Shown in pieces: positions 16,589 through 25,781 of a DNA stretch of 64,000 bases. The stretch is from Leptospiraceae bacterium. GTDB taxonomy: Bacteria > Spirochaetota > Leptospiria > Leptospirales > Leptospiraceae. Position numbers and translations under genes: made by a program. The DNA lies in assembly GCA_016708435.1 (NCBI GenBank), contig JADJFV010000033.1, forward strand, positions 62,001-126,000. Reading direction: 5' to 3'. Numbering within the stretch: the first letter of the stretch is position 1; each line of letters opens with the position of its first letter. The notes beneath the pieces were generated by a model. The model saw nothing but the letters and a program-made list of their open reading frames with translations, was not told where the DNA came from and did no database searches.

Positions 16589-17944
16589 TCACATCAAGTT
16601 TAAAAAATTTCGCAAGCGTAGGCTCCATCTTTCCCAGTTCCAATAAAGAATGAGGGATAAAGGATATTTGTTAAAACGAATGAGGGCACCTGAAACGGAG
16701 AATCGTGATTTGGCGCTTGGTGATTCATCTGTATTTTCGTTGAGCCAGATAGCAAGTCCTTTTATCCCTTTGAACTCTTTATTTCCAATTGTAAAATTCA
16801 AATCCAATTCCCCTTGAATCTTTTCTGGATGAATGAATGGAGCATAAAACCCGTAAGCCGTTAAATAAAAAACCATTGTTGTTTCCTGGTAATTTGCAGT
16901 CTTTAGATTTAAAACACAAATGAGTGGAACTCTAAGAATTTGTCTTTGAAAAAATTCTGGATTAACGAGTCCTCCAAAGAATACACTGATGGCAATCATG
17001 AAGGGGTAAATAATGAATATGCTAATATACTCATGAATCAAAATTTCCTTAAAAATAGTTTTTCTTATTTCTGGAAAGAAAGAATGGAGAGCAATGAATA
17101 AGAATCCAATGAAAAGGAAAAATAAAATAGAAAGAATTCGCTTCCCTTCGACTCTTTGAAAAAGTTTAATTCTCTTCTTATAAACTTTCTGCGCATTATA
17201 AAGCCAGAGTTCATATTTCGTATAACGTCTAATTAATTCGTAGTCCTGAATGGAAAGTTGGATTAAGTCTAATGCAAATTTCGGTAAAGAGCTTTTTGCA
17301 AAGGCACTGATGAACTCAACGAAAATAAAGTTGGAAACCAATAGAAGCGGGAGAAGCATAAGATACTTGCCCCCGATAAAGCCTGCATAATTATAGATGG
17401 CGTGAGAAATGTATGGAATTGTAAATCCTTCTAGTAGATATTTGTGTTTATAATTTTCCTTTGTAAAAAGAAACTTCATTAAAAAATATCCGGCGATTCC
17501 TCCGTTTAGCATATGCAACGAAGAAGAAGTAATTGTTCGCAGCATCATAGGCCAAAAAGATAGAACAGAGGAGTAAATCGTATTTTCGACAAATCCAAAA
17601 ACTCCACCAATGACCACTCCATAGTAGATTCCATCATACAATACATCCCGGATCCGAAAATACCAAAGAAAGAGAAGAATGAAAGCGTATTTGACCAACT
17701 CCTCCAAGAGAGCCGAGTAAAAAAAAGCCTTATTGAAGATGTTTTCAGGGAAGCCGGTCTTTTGGAGGCTCAGTTGAAGCCCCAGTGAAAATCCGACAGC
17801 CGCAATGCCGAAAGAAGCACCAGCTAAATAATTTATCTCTCCAGTCGAATAGAGAAGCGAATTCTTGTAATGTTCCTGGTAGGCGTAAAGAATTATGCCA
17901 CTAAAACCTAAAATTAAGTAAAGATTGGAGTCAAAGAGTAGCAT
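16589..17944 (-). CDS. PrsW-family intramembrane metalloprotease with C-terminal extension
   Basis: The first 220 residues are a multi-spanning membrane domain with the PrsW/CAAX-like signatures: EELVK (Glu81, Glu82), ENTIY (Glu120, Asn121), His144 in SSLHMLNG and His181 with Asn185 in HAIYN. PrsW proteins cleave within the membrane, for example anti-sigma factors. Two further membrane segments lie at about 265-290 and 310-330. The C-terminal soluble part (about 335-451, QILRVPLICVLNLK, AYGFYAPF) loosely resembles a degenerate PilZ domain; that is a guess. The extended length (451 residues) is about twice the minimal family member. It is divergent from fliF and upstream of the pseudouridine synthase. 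Confidence 0.8.
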   Translation of the reverse strand: MLLFDSNLYLILGFSGIILYAYQEHYKNSLLYSTGEINYLAGASFGIAAVGFSLGLQLSLQKTGFPENIFNKAFFYSALLEELVKYAFILLFLWYFRIRDVLYDGIYYGVVIGGVFGFVENTIYSSVLSFWPMMLRTITSSSLHMLNGGIAGYFLMKFLFTKENYKHKYLLEGFTIPYISHAIYNYAGFIGGKYLMLLPLLLVSNFIFVEFISAFAKSSLPKFALDLIQLSIQDYELIRRYTKYELWLYNAQKVYKKRIKLFQRVEGKRILSILFFLFIGFLFIALHSFFPEIRKTIFKEILIHEYISIFIIYPFMIAISVFFGGLVNPEFFQRQILRVPLICVLNLKTANYQETTMVFYLTAYGFYAPFIHPEKIQGELDLNFTIGNKEFKGIKGLAIWLNENTDESPSAKSRFSVSGALIRFNKYPLSLILYWNWERWSLRLRNFLNLM

Positions 17945-18054
17945 TTTTTAATACTTTCATAAAAATCGAAAAAAAGAGTAGATTTTTTAAAAAAAAATTG
18001 TACATTTATGTCGATTTCTTATCATGTCAGAAGCAATAATTTCCGAGGATACTT

Positions 18055-19761
18055 ATGCCAGAGTCTTTACAAAAAGTTATTAACCAAATCAAAGAGCTAT
18101 TCGCAAAATTAGATAGCACCAAAAAGATTATTTTGGGGTCTGTTTTTGCGATTGTAGTGATCGCGATCATTATTCTCTCCACTTTTTCTTTAGATAAAAA
18201 TGCTGTCATACTGTTCAAAGACCTCCAGCAAAAAGACTACGGTGAAATTACGAAAAAACTCGATGCTCTCGGCTATAAATATTCTGGCAGTGGTGATTCT
18301 ATAATTTCGGTCGATCCAGAAAAAAGACAGGAAATAATTACAAAGCTTGCTCAGGAAAATTTAATTCCTGTAGGAGTACAAGGCTGGGAACTTTTTGACA
18401 TCGAAAAGTTTACGGAAACTCAATTCGATAAAGACGTTAAAAAATACCGTGCCTTAAAGGGTGCGATTGAAAAATCTCTGATGACTCTACACAATATCGA
18501 AAAAGCAGACGTAAACATTGCTTTCCCTGATACCCAATACTTTGAACTAGATTCTTCAGCGAATCCTGTTAAAGCAGCGGTTATTCTTCATTTGGTGCCA
18601 GGCGTAGAAGGACTCTCTCGAAAAGAAATCAAAGGTATTGTAAACTTAGTTTCTCGTGGAGTTCCAAAATTAAAACCAGAAGATGTAAGTGTTGCTGACT
18701 CCAGTGGAAAAATTATCAGTGACTTTGAAGAAGATTTAGAAAAAGAAAAAATTGATCTCAGACTTGTGCAAGAAAAAATGAGAATTGCAGACGCGGAAAG
18801 AGTAAAGAAATTAATCGATATTCGTAACACTCTAAGATGGCAATTAGCCGGAGAGGAAAGAGTTGATATTACCCGCTTTGAGTATGATTTAAACTGGGAT
18901 GAAGAGTCTTTCAAAGAAAACCTTGTAACTCCTGTAATTGCGAAAGCGGATAATCCTAATACTCCCTATGATGAAACAGAATTACTTCCCGGTCACGCTC
19001 TAAAAGTATCAAGCAAAGAAACATCGGAGAAATTCAACGGTCGTGGATTTACTCCTGAAGGACCTGCTGGAACAGAGCCAAATCTTCCACCCGGATACAA
19101 AGACGTAGATTACCAAAAAGCTAATTATGAGAAGAATGAAAACATTAATAACTTTGAATTCAATCGTAAAGTGCGTGAAGTCAAAAAACAAAAATGGAAG
19201 ATCGACAAAATCACATTAGCCGTTGCCATTGATGGAGTCTGGACAAAGAAAGAATCAGATGATGGATACAAATTTGATAGAACTTATATTCCTGTTTCGG
19301 ATGATGACTTGCGTAAAATCAAAAAGCATTTAGAGACAGCCATCGGTGCAGACAAGACTCGCGGTGATGCGGTAAACGTAATGTCTATCCCTCGTGATCG
19401 AAGCGCACAATTCGCAGCAGAAGATGCGGAGCTTGCTAGACAAAAAGCAATTCGAAATGCAATTGTGATTTCCCTTGCAATCCTTACATTCTTAATACTC
19501 GTAATCTTAATCTACAGAGCAATCAAGAAAGAGATCGCAAGAAGAAGAAGATTAAGAGAAGAAGAATTAGCTGCTCAACAACAAATGATGAGAGAAGCAG
19601 CACTCAGAGTAATGGAAGAAGGGGGAGCAGACGTAGAGCTCTCTCTCGACGAAAAACTCAGAAAAGAATTACTAGAAAATGCAATCAACCTTGCAAAAGA
19701 AAAACCAGAAGATGTAGCTCAATTACTAAGAACCTGGCTTTCTGAAGAGGAGGCAGGTTGA
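18055..19761 (+). CDS. fliF: Flagellar MS-ring protein FliF
   Basis: The product is 568 residues, the usual FliF length. An N-terminal transmembrane helix lies at about 21-42 (IILGSVFAIVVIAIIILSTF). YscJ/FliF ring-building motifs follow (ALKGAIEKSLMTLHNIEKADVNIAFP, VPGVEGLSRKEIKGIVNLVSRGVPKL). A variable periplasmic loop leads to a second transmembrane helix at about 475-495. The cytoplasmic tail ends with the FliG-binding acidic helix (PEDVAQLLRTWLSEEEAG). It forms the membrane ring of the periplasmic flagellar motor. GAGGA five bases before the ATG is a strong ribosome site. It leads the flagellar operon; its TGA shares bases with the TTG start of fliG. Confidence 0.97.
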   Translation: MPESLQKVINQIKELFAKLDSTKKIILGSVFAIVVIAIIILSTFSLDKNAVILFKDLQQKDYGEITKKLDALGYKYSGSGDSIISVDPEKRQEIITKLAQENLIPVGVQGWELFDIEKFTETQFDKDVKKYRALKGAIEKSLMTLHNIEKADVNIAFPDTQYFELDSSANPVKAAVILHLVPGVEGLSRKEIKGIVNLVSRGVPKLKPEDVSVADSSGKIISDFEEDLEKEKIDLRLVQEKMRIADAERVKKLIDIRNTLRWQLAGEERVDITRFEYDLNWDEESFKENLVTPVIAKADNPNTPYDETELLPGHALKVSSKETSEKFNGRGFTPEGPAGTEPNLPPGYKDVDYQKANYEKNENINNFEFNRKVREVKKQKWKIDKITLAVAIDGVWTKKESDDGYKFDRTYIPVSDDDLRKIKKHLETAIGADKTRGDAVNVMSIPRDRSAQFAAEDAELARQKAIRNAIVISLAILTFLILVILIYRAIKKEIARRRRLREEELAAQQQMMREAALRVMEEGGADVELSLDEKLRKELLENAINLAKEKPEDVAQLLRTWLSEEEAG

Positions 19762-20723
19762 TCCATACCAAGAAAAAAGCTAGCAGAGCGGCTATTCTCT
19801 ATAGCCTCATTGGAGAGCATCTTCCCAAGGAAGTTTTGGCAGAGTTGAGCCAGGAAGAATTGGAGAAGCTCCTCAAAAAAGTATCTGCAATGAAAAAGCC
19901 TACAACGATTGAAGAGAAAAACGTCTTATCTAAGTTTGCCGAAACATTTACTAAGCTTAGTGGTAGCTCTAATACGGCTCTACATGCAAAGATTACAAAA
20001 GAGATAGAGAAGTTAATTCAAGAGACAGCGAATAACAAGGTTTCTCCGCTCGTTGAATTGAAAGAGAAAAAACGTGCTGAGCTTGCTTTGATTGTTAATG
20101 AAGAAGAAACAAGAATAGTCGCACTTGTAATGAGCTTTGCAAATCCAGATGAAGCATCTTCTCTTATAGAAGATTTTCCTGAAAAGAAAAGAGAGGAAAT
20201 TATTTATGAAATTCATAAAATTGATTTTCACTCAGAATCTGTTCGAAATGAATTGGAACGATTTTTAAATTTCAAATTCGAATTAATTAAGAATAATCAA
20301 ACTGTTTCTAAAGTAAAAAATCGGGGAAGTAAAATTACTGCTGAGATACTAAGCCGTATTAGCCCCCATGTTTCTTTTAGACTTTTTTCTAAAATCAAAA
20401 AGAAGAATCCACTATTCGCTGAAAATATAAATGAGCACTATTATACAATTGAAGATTTACAATTTGCGAGTAGATCTTCCCTGACAGAATTTTTAGCAAA
20501 GGTTCATCCTATTGTAATCGCTTCTTCTTTTAAAGGTGTTGAAACAGCGGTTAAAGACAAACTCTTAGAAAGATGTGAGCCTTGGCTTTCAAAGCAAGTT
20601 AGTCTGGAAATGGATTCGATGGGACCAATTTCACTCGCGGAAATAGAAGAAGCGCAAACTGCTATTATAACGCTCTTAAACGAATGTATCGACAAAGGCA
20701 CTATTAAATTATGGAAGGTATAA
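19758..20723 (+). CDS. fliG: Flagellar motor switch protein FliG
   Basis: The product is 321 residues starting at a TTG that overlaps the fliF stop (TTGA). GAGGAGG lies just upstream, which decides this start. The N-terminal part (AILYSLIGEHLPKEVLAELSQEELEKLL) matches the FliF-binding domain. The C-terminal domain (RSSLTEFLAKVHPIVIASSFKGVETAVKDKLLERC, then GPISLAEIEEAQ) matches the torque-generating FliG-C with its charged helix. The middle domain is more divergent. Spirochaetes often carry two fliG genes; this is the one embedded between fliF and fliH, so it should assemble with this FliF. It couples stator work to rotor torque. Confidence 0.92.
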   Translation: MIHTKKKASRAAILYSLIGEHLPKEVLAELSQEELEKLLKKVSAMKKPTTIEEKNVLSKFAETFTKLSGSSNTALHAKITKEIEKLIQETANNKVSPLVELKEKKRAELALIVNEEETRIVALVMSFANPDEASSLIEDFPEKKREEIIYEIHKIDFHSESVRNELERFLNFKFELIKNNQTVSKVKNRGSKITAEILSRISPHVSFRLFSKIKKKNPLFAENINEHYYTIEDLQFASRSSLTEFLAKVHPIVIASSFKGVETAVKDKLLERCEPWLSKQVSLEMDSMGPISLAEIEEAQTAIITLLNECIDKGTIKLWKV

Positions 20724-20726
20724 TCA

Positions 20727-21662
20727 ATGGCTAAATTAGTATTCAAACCAATGCAAATTGCGGAAACTCAAGTTAGTGCGGGTGACGCAGTCGAGCTTGC
20801 AATTCCTGAGAAGTATAAGAAATTTCATACTGCAGAAGAGGAAGAAGAGTTTGAAGTAGACCAAGAAGGAAATATCATTGAGCAGTACCAAGGATCTTCC
20901 ATTGACGAGATCGAAGCAGAGCTAGATCGCTATCGTCAAGAGACAGAAGATCAAGTCAGACAAATGCTTGCCGATGCAGAAGCAAAAGCAGAAAAAATTG
21001 TCGAAGATGGAAAGACTCGTGCCTTTCAATTAATTCAAGATTCTAAAGAGAAAGTTAAAACAGAAGAAGATTCGGGTCGTGCAAAAGCAGAGCAAATTTT
21101 AGATCGCGCAAAGCTAGAAGTCGAGCGTATGATCAAAGAAGCTGAGATGAAGGTTGCTGAAATCGAGCACGAAGCATATCAACGTGGTTACGATGCTGGA
21201 CGAGAAGTAGGATTCAAGAAGGGGCAAGGCGAAGTAAGGCGACTCATTGACCGTTTAGGAACGATAGTTGGTAAAGCTATTGATATTCGAGAAGATATTA
21301 TCCAGGCTTCTGAAAAACAAATGGTAGAAATGATTCTTATCATTGCTCGTAAAGTTATTAAAGATGAAATCATTGAGCGTAAAGAAATTGTGCTCAATAA
21401 TATTCGAGAAGCTCTCAAAAGAATTAAAGATAGAGATCGTGTGGATATTCGTGTAAATTTCTCTGACTTGGAAATCACGACTGCACATAAAGACGAACTC
21501 ATTAAACTCATGGAGTCTCTTCGTAAAGTTAATATATTTGAAGATTCTCGTATCGATCGCGGTGGTGTTATTATTGAAACAGATGTTGGCGCTATTGACG
21601 CTCGTATCTCTACACAACTCAAAGAAATTGAAGAAGCAATTCGAAACGCAGAGCCAATTTAG
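20727..21662 (+). CDS. fliH: Flagellar export regulator FliH
   Basis: The product is 311 residues beginning MAKLVFKPMQI, as in spirochaete FliH proteins. An acidic N-terminal segment (about 35-65) is followed by a long alanine/glutamate/lysine coiled coil (70-150, YRQETEDQVRQMLADAEAKAEKIVEDGK). A GxxxG-type stretch comes next (RGYDAGREVGFKKGQ), then the C-terminal FliH/YscL domain (EKQMVEMILIIARKVIKDEI...DRGGVIIETDVGAIDARI). FliH binds and restrains the FliI ATPase of the flagellar type III export gate. It starts three bases after fliG and is followed by fliI after 23 bases. Confidence 0.93.
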   Translation: MAKLVFKPMQIAETQVSAGDAVELAIPEKYKKFHTAEEEEEFEVDQEGNIIEQYQGSSIDEIEAELDRYRQETEDQVRQMLADAEAKAEKIVEDGKTRAFQLIQDSKEKVKTEEDSGRAKAEQILDRAKLEVERMIKEAEMKVAEIEHEAYQRGYDAGREVGFKKGQGEVRRLIDRLGTIVGKAIDIREDIIQASEKQMVEMILIIARKVIKDEIIERKEIVLNNIREALKRIKDRDRVDIRVNFSDLEITTAHKDELIKLMESLRKVNIFEDSRIDRGGVIIETDVGAIDARISTQLKEIEEAIRNAEPI

Positions 21663-21685
21663 GATTAGCCGCTCAGGTAAAATCA

Positions 21686-23047
21686 TTGATAGAAAAAAAG
21701 TTTACAGAGAAAATAGACGTACTCTCCAAGTATAAATTAATTGTTACTCGGACAGAGCCTATTCGTAAAAGCGGAAAGGTTCTTAAAGTACTTGGGAACG
21801 TTATTTTTTCCCAAGGTCCACCTGATTCTAAAATTGGTGAGATCATGGAGATAGAGCGTCAAGACCAGAAAGGTTATTTGCAGTGTGAAATCATTGGCTT
21901 CGATGGGCATAAGTATACTCTAATGCCTCTCGGTGAGGTAAGCGGTATTTTCCCTAAAGCGTTTGTGTTTTCTTCTGGGAAGAAACTTACTATTCACGTT
22001 GGCAAAGAGCTATTAGGCAGAGTAATGAATGGAGCCGGTAGACCGATAGACGGTAAAGGTATTATCGTTACAGGAGAAGAGCGTTCTCCCGACAATGATA
22101 CTCCAAACCCTTTAGATAGACCTCTCATTAGAGAGCCTGTAGTTACTGGAGTTCGTGCCATTGACGGGTTACTCACGATTGGTCGCGGTCAGAGAATTGG
22201 CATTTTTTCAGGATCCGGCGTTGGTAAATCGACATTACTCGGTATGATCGCTCGTTATACGAATGCAGATGTAAACGTTATATCTCTAGTGGGAGAGCGT
22301 GGTCGTGAAGTAAATGAATTTCTAGAAAATGAAATTGGACCGGAAGCAATGACAAAGACGGTTGTATTTATTGCAACTTCGGATTCTCCTAAGATGCAAC
22401 AAGTGAATTGTGCGTTACTCGCTACATCGGTTGCAGAATACTTTCGCGATCAAGGAATGCATGTGAATTTAATGATGGATTCCTTAACTCGTTTTGCACA
22501 GGCTAATCGTGAGATTGCAATTTCTTATGGAGAACCTTCTATTACCCGCGGTTTCTCCGCTTCCGTATTTTCGAAACTATCAAAATTAATTGAGAGATCA
22601 GGAACTTCTAAAACAGGCGGAAGTATTACAGGGATATACACAGTGTTAACCGAACCGGATGAAATGAATGAACCGGTTGCTGATGCTGTGAGAGGATATA
22701 TGGATGGTCACATAGTTCTATCTAGAGACCTTGCGGAACATAACCATTATCCGGCAATAGATATTCCATCTTCACTTTCCAGAATTATGCCTGCAGTCGT
22801 TGGAGAAGATCATAAGATGTATTCTGATTTTGTAAGAGAATTAATTTCTACTTATAGAAAATCGGAAGATTTAATCATGCTCAATGCGTATGTGAAAGGC
22901 TCAGATCCAAAGACAGATTTGGCAATCAGTAAAAAGCAGATCATAGATGATTTTCTTACTCAGAAAATTGAGCAGAAGGTAAATTTTCAAGATATGCTCT
23001 ATCAGCTAAGAGATATTTTCCTCATGCCGCCAGAAGATGAATTATAA
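21686..23047 (+). CDS. fliI: Flagellum-specific ATPase FliI
   Basis: The product is 453 residues, standard for FliI. The F1-ATPase-beta-like core has Walker A GSGVGKST (176-183), SLVGERGREVNEF, Walker B LMMDSLTRFAQANREI, and the family GSITGIYTVLTEPDEMNEPVAD. It energises flagellar protein export. The start is TTG, with AGGT eight bases upstream; no ATG fits the usual N-terminus. The C-terminal domain (KYSDFVRELISTYRKSEDLI-like region) is complete. Confidence 0.96.
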   Translation: MIEKKFTEKIDVLSKYKLIVTRTEPIRKSGKVLKVLGNVIFSQGPPDSKIGEIMEIERQDQKGYLQCEIIGFDGHKYTLMPLGEVSGIFPKAFVFSSGKKLTIHVGKELLGRVMNGAGRPIDGKGIIVTGEERSPDNDTPNPLDRPLIREPVVTGVRAIDGLLTIGRGQRIGIFSGSGVGKSTLLGMIARYTNADVNVISLVGERGREVNEFLENEIGPEAMTKTVVFIATSDSPKMQQVNCALLATSVAEYFRDQGMHVNLMMDSLTRFAQANREIAISYGEPSITRGFSASVFSKLSKLIERSGTSKTGGSITGIYTVLTEPDEMNEPVADAVRGYMDGHIVLSRDLAEHNHYPAIDIPSSLSRIMPAVVGEDHKMYSDFVRELISTYRKSEDLIMLNAYVKGSDPKTDLAISKKQIIDDFLTQKIEQKVNFQDMLYQLRDIFLMPPEDEL

Positions 23048-23057
23048 TTGAGAGACT

Positions 23058-23624
23058 ATGAAAAAGTTCCAATTCAATCTTGAAACAGTCTTAAGAATTC
23101 GTCAAATTAAAGTCGATGAAGAATTAAAAAAGCTATCTATCATTGTGGGTAATTTGAATAAGCTGCAAAATGAGATTAATGAAAATAATCGCATAATCCA
23201 AACTTCTACAATAAGATATTCTGGGTCTGATATCAAGACATTGAAATTATTTGAAGGTTATATTAAAAGTCTTTATATTCAAAATGAAAATCTAAATAAA
23301 TCAATGGCAGAGCAACAAACTATTTTGAATGAAGCAAGGCAAAGAGTCATTGCTGTGAAGAAAGACGCAGAAGTTTTAGAAATTCTAAAAAGAAATGCAT
23401 TGGAAGAATATCACGAGAAAATGCTTAAACAAGAGCGCAATGAGGAAGAGGAAGTTACTAATTCTGAATTCGACCGAAGGAGAAGGGAAAATGAAGAGAA
23501 TGCTGGCACAGCTACTATTAAAATCAAAAAGAGGGTTAAGAAAGTTAAATCCACTTCGGGTAAAGCTAAAACAGAGTATGAAAAGCTCATGGAGTATGCA
23601 GAATCCCTTAAACCAAAAAAGTGA
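23058..23624 (+). CDS. fliJ: Flagellar export chaperone FliJ
   Basis: The product is 188 residues starting MKKFQFNLETVLRIRQIKVDEELKKLS, the conserved opening of FliJ. The rest is a long antiparallel coiled coil up to about residue 145, ending in a lysine-rich tail. FliJ works with FliI/FliH in cargo escort and gate activation. In Borrelia the positional equivalent is called flbA. It starts ten bases after fliI. Confidence 0.88.
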   Translation: MKKFQFNLETVLRIRQIKVDEELKKLSIIVGNLNKLQNEINENNRIIQTSTIRYSGSDIKTLKLFEGYIKSLYIQNENLNKSMAEQQTILNEARQRVIAVKKDAEVLEILKRNALEEYHEKMLKQERNEEEEVTNSEFDRRRRENEENAGTATIKIKKRVKKVKSTSGKAKTEYEKLMEYAESLKPKK

Positions 23625-23781
23625 GGACAAAAGGCTTGTTAGCCTCATTTACAATTTGAATTCAGAGAAAAATCCCAAGGATATAAAAATCCAAACTTCT
23701 CTTGTGAGACTTTCAAATAAAGTGACTGAGCTAGAAAGCATTGTGTTTAAGCTGAATAAAGCGATACACGATTATAATTAA
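23578..23781 (+). CDS. Possible small coiled-coil protein between fliJ and flbB
   Basis: A 67-codon frame overlaps the end of fliJ in a different phase and fills what would otherwise be a 166-base gap within the operon, ending nine bases before flbB. The part beyond fliJ reads as an amphipathic helix (TSLVRLSNKVTELESIVFKLNKAIHDYN) with regular hydrophobic spacing. The true start could be the ATG used here, a second ATG 18 bases on, or a later codon; no good ribosome site is visible. I do not recognise a family. Confidence 0.4.
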   Translation: MKSSWSMQNPLNQKSEDKRLVSLIYNLNSEKNPKDIKIQTSLVRLSNKVTELESIVFKLNKAIHDYN

Positions 23782-23790
23782 GGAGTTTAT

Positions 23791-24429
23791 ATGGGAACGT
23801 TAGCCGATAAAGCAAGAGTTTTATATTTATTATTACTGATATTTTTTTTATTGACGGTTGGATTTTTTATTTTCGACTATTACGGATTAATCGATGCGGA
23901 TGAAATATTTCCAGCTCTTGCAAAAAAACCAAGTCTAGTCAATTGGGATAAGGAATCTCCTACAGAAGTAGAAAAGTTAGAATACAAAAAAGCTCGTGAA
24001 CGTCTAGATGAAGAATTAATTGAGATAGAAAAAATCCGCCAGTCTTTGGAAGAAGATAGAGAAAAAATTCAAAGCGAAAATGAAAAACTAAGTGAGATGA
24101 AAAAGAGCATTCAAGAAAAAGAAAAGCAAATGGCTCTTAGTAAAAAAGACAAAGAAAGCAGACTAGCAAAGATTAAAGTTCTAGCCAATAAAATTGCGAA
24201 TATGCCCCCACCAAAAGCGAAAGAGCTTTTAGAAAACTGGCCTGACCAAGATATCATTGATGTTTTAAAGCAAATGGATAAGGATGCGGAAGAAGAAGGA
24301 ACGAATACAATTACTACTTATTTGCTCACACTTTTCGATGAGAAAAGACGAGCAGTCATTACGAATAAATGGTTAGATCATGAAGCGGATCGAATTCCTG
24401 ATGAGAACGCAAGTGTAATTTCTGAGTAA
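23791..24429 (+). CDS. flbB: Periplasmic flagellar collar protein FlbB (MotE-like)
   Basis: The product is 212 residues with an uncleaved membrane helix at about 11-32, followed by a long coiled coil (about 68-128, ELIEIEKIRQSLEEDREKIQSENEKLSEMKK). The C-terminal helical domain with MPPPKAKELLENWPDQDIIDVLKQMD resembles MgtE-N/MotE proteins. In Borrelia the protein in this operon position, after fliJ, is FlbB, a base component of the collar that surrounds spirochaete motors and holds stators. Gene order and architecture match. AAGGAG precedes the ATG. It ends the flagellar operon in this window. Confidence 0.85.
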   Translation: MGTLADKARVLYLLLLIFFLLTVGFFIFDYYGLIDADEIFPALAKKPSLVNWDKESPTEVEKLEYKKARERLDEELIEIEKIRQSLEEDREKIQSENEKLSEMKKSIQEKEKQMALSKKDKESRLAKIKVLANKIANMPPPKAKELLENWPDQDIIDVLKQMDKDAEEEGTNTITTYLLTLFDEKRRAVITNKWLDHEADRIPDENASVISE

Positions 24430-24463
24430 TCCTTATTATCCGCTATTTGAAAAAGGACAAAAA

Positions 24464-24739
24464 TCAATCTACCATGATATGTTTTTGTTCTTTACCTTCT
24501 GAATTGTAGCATCTCAGATTTTCATTCTTAGTGCAAGAACCTGTGTAACCGCCAACGCCACCACATTCGGAACCGCTAATCCTTTTACAAAGTTCTTGTG
24601 CTTTTCTTCTATCAGCGTTTGAATCACCATCTATACAGATTTTTACGCTGTCTACTTTTCTAAATGAATAGCATTTTGCAATTAACAATGAATTTGAAAA
24701 GAAGAAAGCGAGAAAGGGGATTAGTAAAAAAGTTTTCAT
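24464..24739 (-). CDS. Small secreted cysteine-rich protein
   Basis: The product is 91 residues: a signal peptide (MKTFLLIPFLAFFFSNSLLIA) and a mature part of about 70 residues with six cysteines (KCYSF, KICIDG, ELCKR, SECGG, GSCTKN, RCYNS), probably three disulfides. The ATG has AGGAG nine bases upstream; a TTG six bases earlier would be too close to it. It is convergent with flbB and separate from dapF. No family recognised. Confidence 0.6.
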   Translation of the reverse strand: MKTFLLIPFLAFFFSNSLLIAKCYSFRKVDSVKICIDGDSNADRRKAQELCKRISGSECGGVGGYTGSCTKNENLRCYNSEGKEQKHIMVD

Positions 24740-24880
24740 AGCCAAACACTCCTGAATACCCTCACATGCTTTTGAAGTATTTTGAATGAATCAATTAAAA
24801 AAGATTTTAAAATCAAATAAAAATATTGCAGAATTCAAGTTAGGGGATAATAAAAATTAGACGCAATTAGAGAATTGCTT

Positions 24881-24916
24881 AAAAAATCATCCCCGATAAA
24901 AAGCTCGGAGATGATT
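24881..24916 (-). terminator. Rho-independent terminator after dapF
   Basis: Read on the minus strand, AATCATCTCCGA pairs with TCGGGGATGATT over an eight-base loop, with one bulge or mismatch, and is followed by a run of six T. It sits about ten bases beyond the dapF stop. Confidence 0.75.
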
Positions 24917-24925
24917 CTCGGAGTT

Positions 24926-25683
24926 TTAAATTTCGAATTCTCCTTCAAAGACAGTGGTTGCAGGACCTTTCATAATCACGTTTCCTTTTTCAGTCCAGTC
25001 AATGAATAGAGTCCCGCCTCTCAGGTCAATGCGCGATTTGCGTCCTCCACGGTTTGTTAGATTAGCCGCTACATGCACTGCACAGGCTCCCGTTCCACAG
25101 GCAAGAGTCTCGCCTGCACCACGCTCCCAGGTGCGCTGGTAAAAATGATCTTTACCTCGAACGGAAACAAATTCTACGTTGGTTCGTCTTGGAAAAAGAG
25201 AATGCGTTTCTAATATCGGTCCAACTTCAGTAACAGGAAATTGATCAGAATCTTCTACGAAAATAACAGCATGCGGATTACCCATGCTAACCGTTGTAAA
25301 TTTAAGCTTATGACCTTTGATTTCGATTTCGTGCTCGATGATTGGATGTACACCTGGAAGTAAAACCGGAACTTTTTCAGGAATCAATATTGGTTCGCCC
25401 ATATCAACGGTGATAGACCGTAGTCAAACACGTATTTGCCTACGCAGCGGATTCCATTTCCACACATTTCAGACGAGGAACCATCCGAGTTATACATATC
25501 CATCGTAAAATCAGCTTTATCTGACTTGCGAATGAAGATAACACCGTCACTTCCAATTCCAAAATTACGATTCGAAATTTTTTGAATCTGCTCAGGAGTT
25601 AAACGAATATTATTCGAAGTTGCATCAATGTAAACATAATCGTTACCGATGCCTTCCATTTTTGTAAATTTAATTTTTTGCAA
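24926..25683 (-). pseudogene. dapF: Diaminopimelate epimerase gene with internal deletion and frameshift
   Basis: The 5' part encodes KIKFTKMEGIGNDYVYIDA through the first active-site cysteine (SEMCGNGIRC) to VFDYGL. The sequence then jumps, out of frame, to VDMGEPILIPEKVPV and continues through SMGNPHAVIFV and the second active-site cysteine (LACGTGACA) to the normal C-terminus. Compared with intact DapF, about 25-30 residues between the two parts are missing at 25405-25415. The product would convert LL- to meso-diaminopimelate for peptidoglycan and lysine. As written it cannot make a normal enzyme. A TTG at 25683 with GAGGG upstream is the likely start. Either true loss (then a second dapF must exist) or an assembly error. 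Confidence 0.85.
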
Positions 25684-25781
25684 AGCTTTCCCTCTTAGGC
25701 TTTTATTTTTGCCAAACAAGAATTCTAATGGAAACTTAAAATGAGGGCAAACTATGCCAAGTATTTTTTTATTTTAACTCC

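Noticed and set aside
21188..21686. Two long minus-strand frames opposite fliH
   Set aside because: They are antisense shadows of the strongly supported fliH gene with Ser/Ile- or Phe/Asn-rich unnatural composition.
24926..25719. Two separate genes for the dapF halves
   Set aside because: Each half contains one of the two active-site cysteines of a single enzyme, so two independent functional genes are unlikely; annotated as one broken gene.
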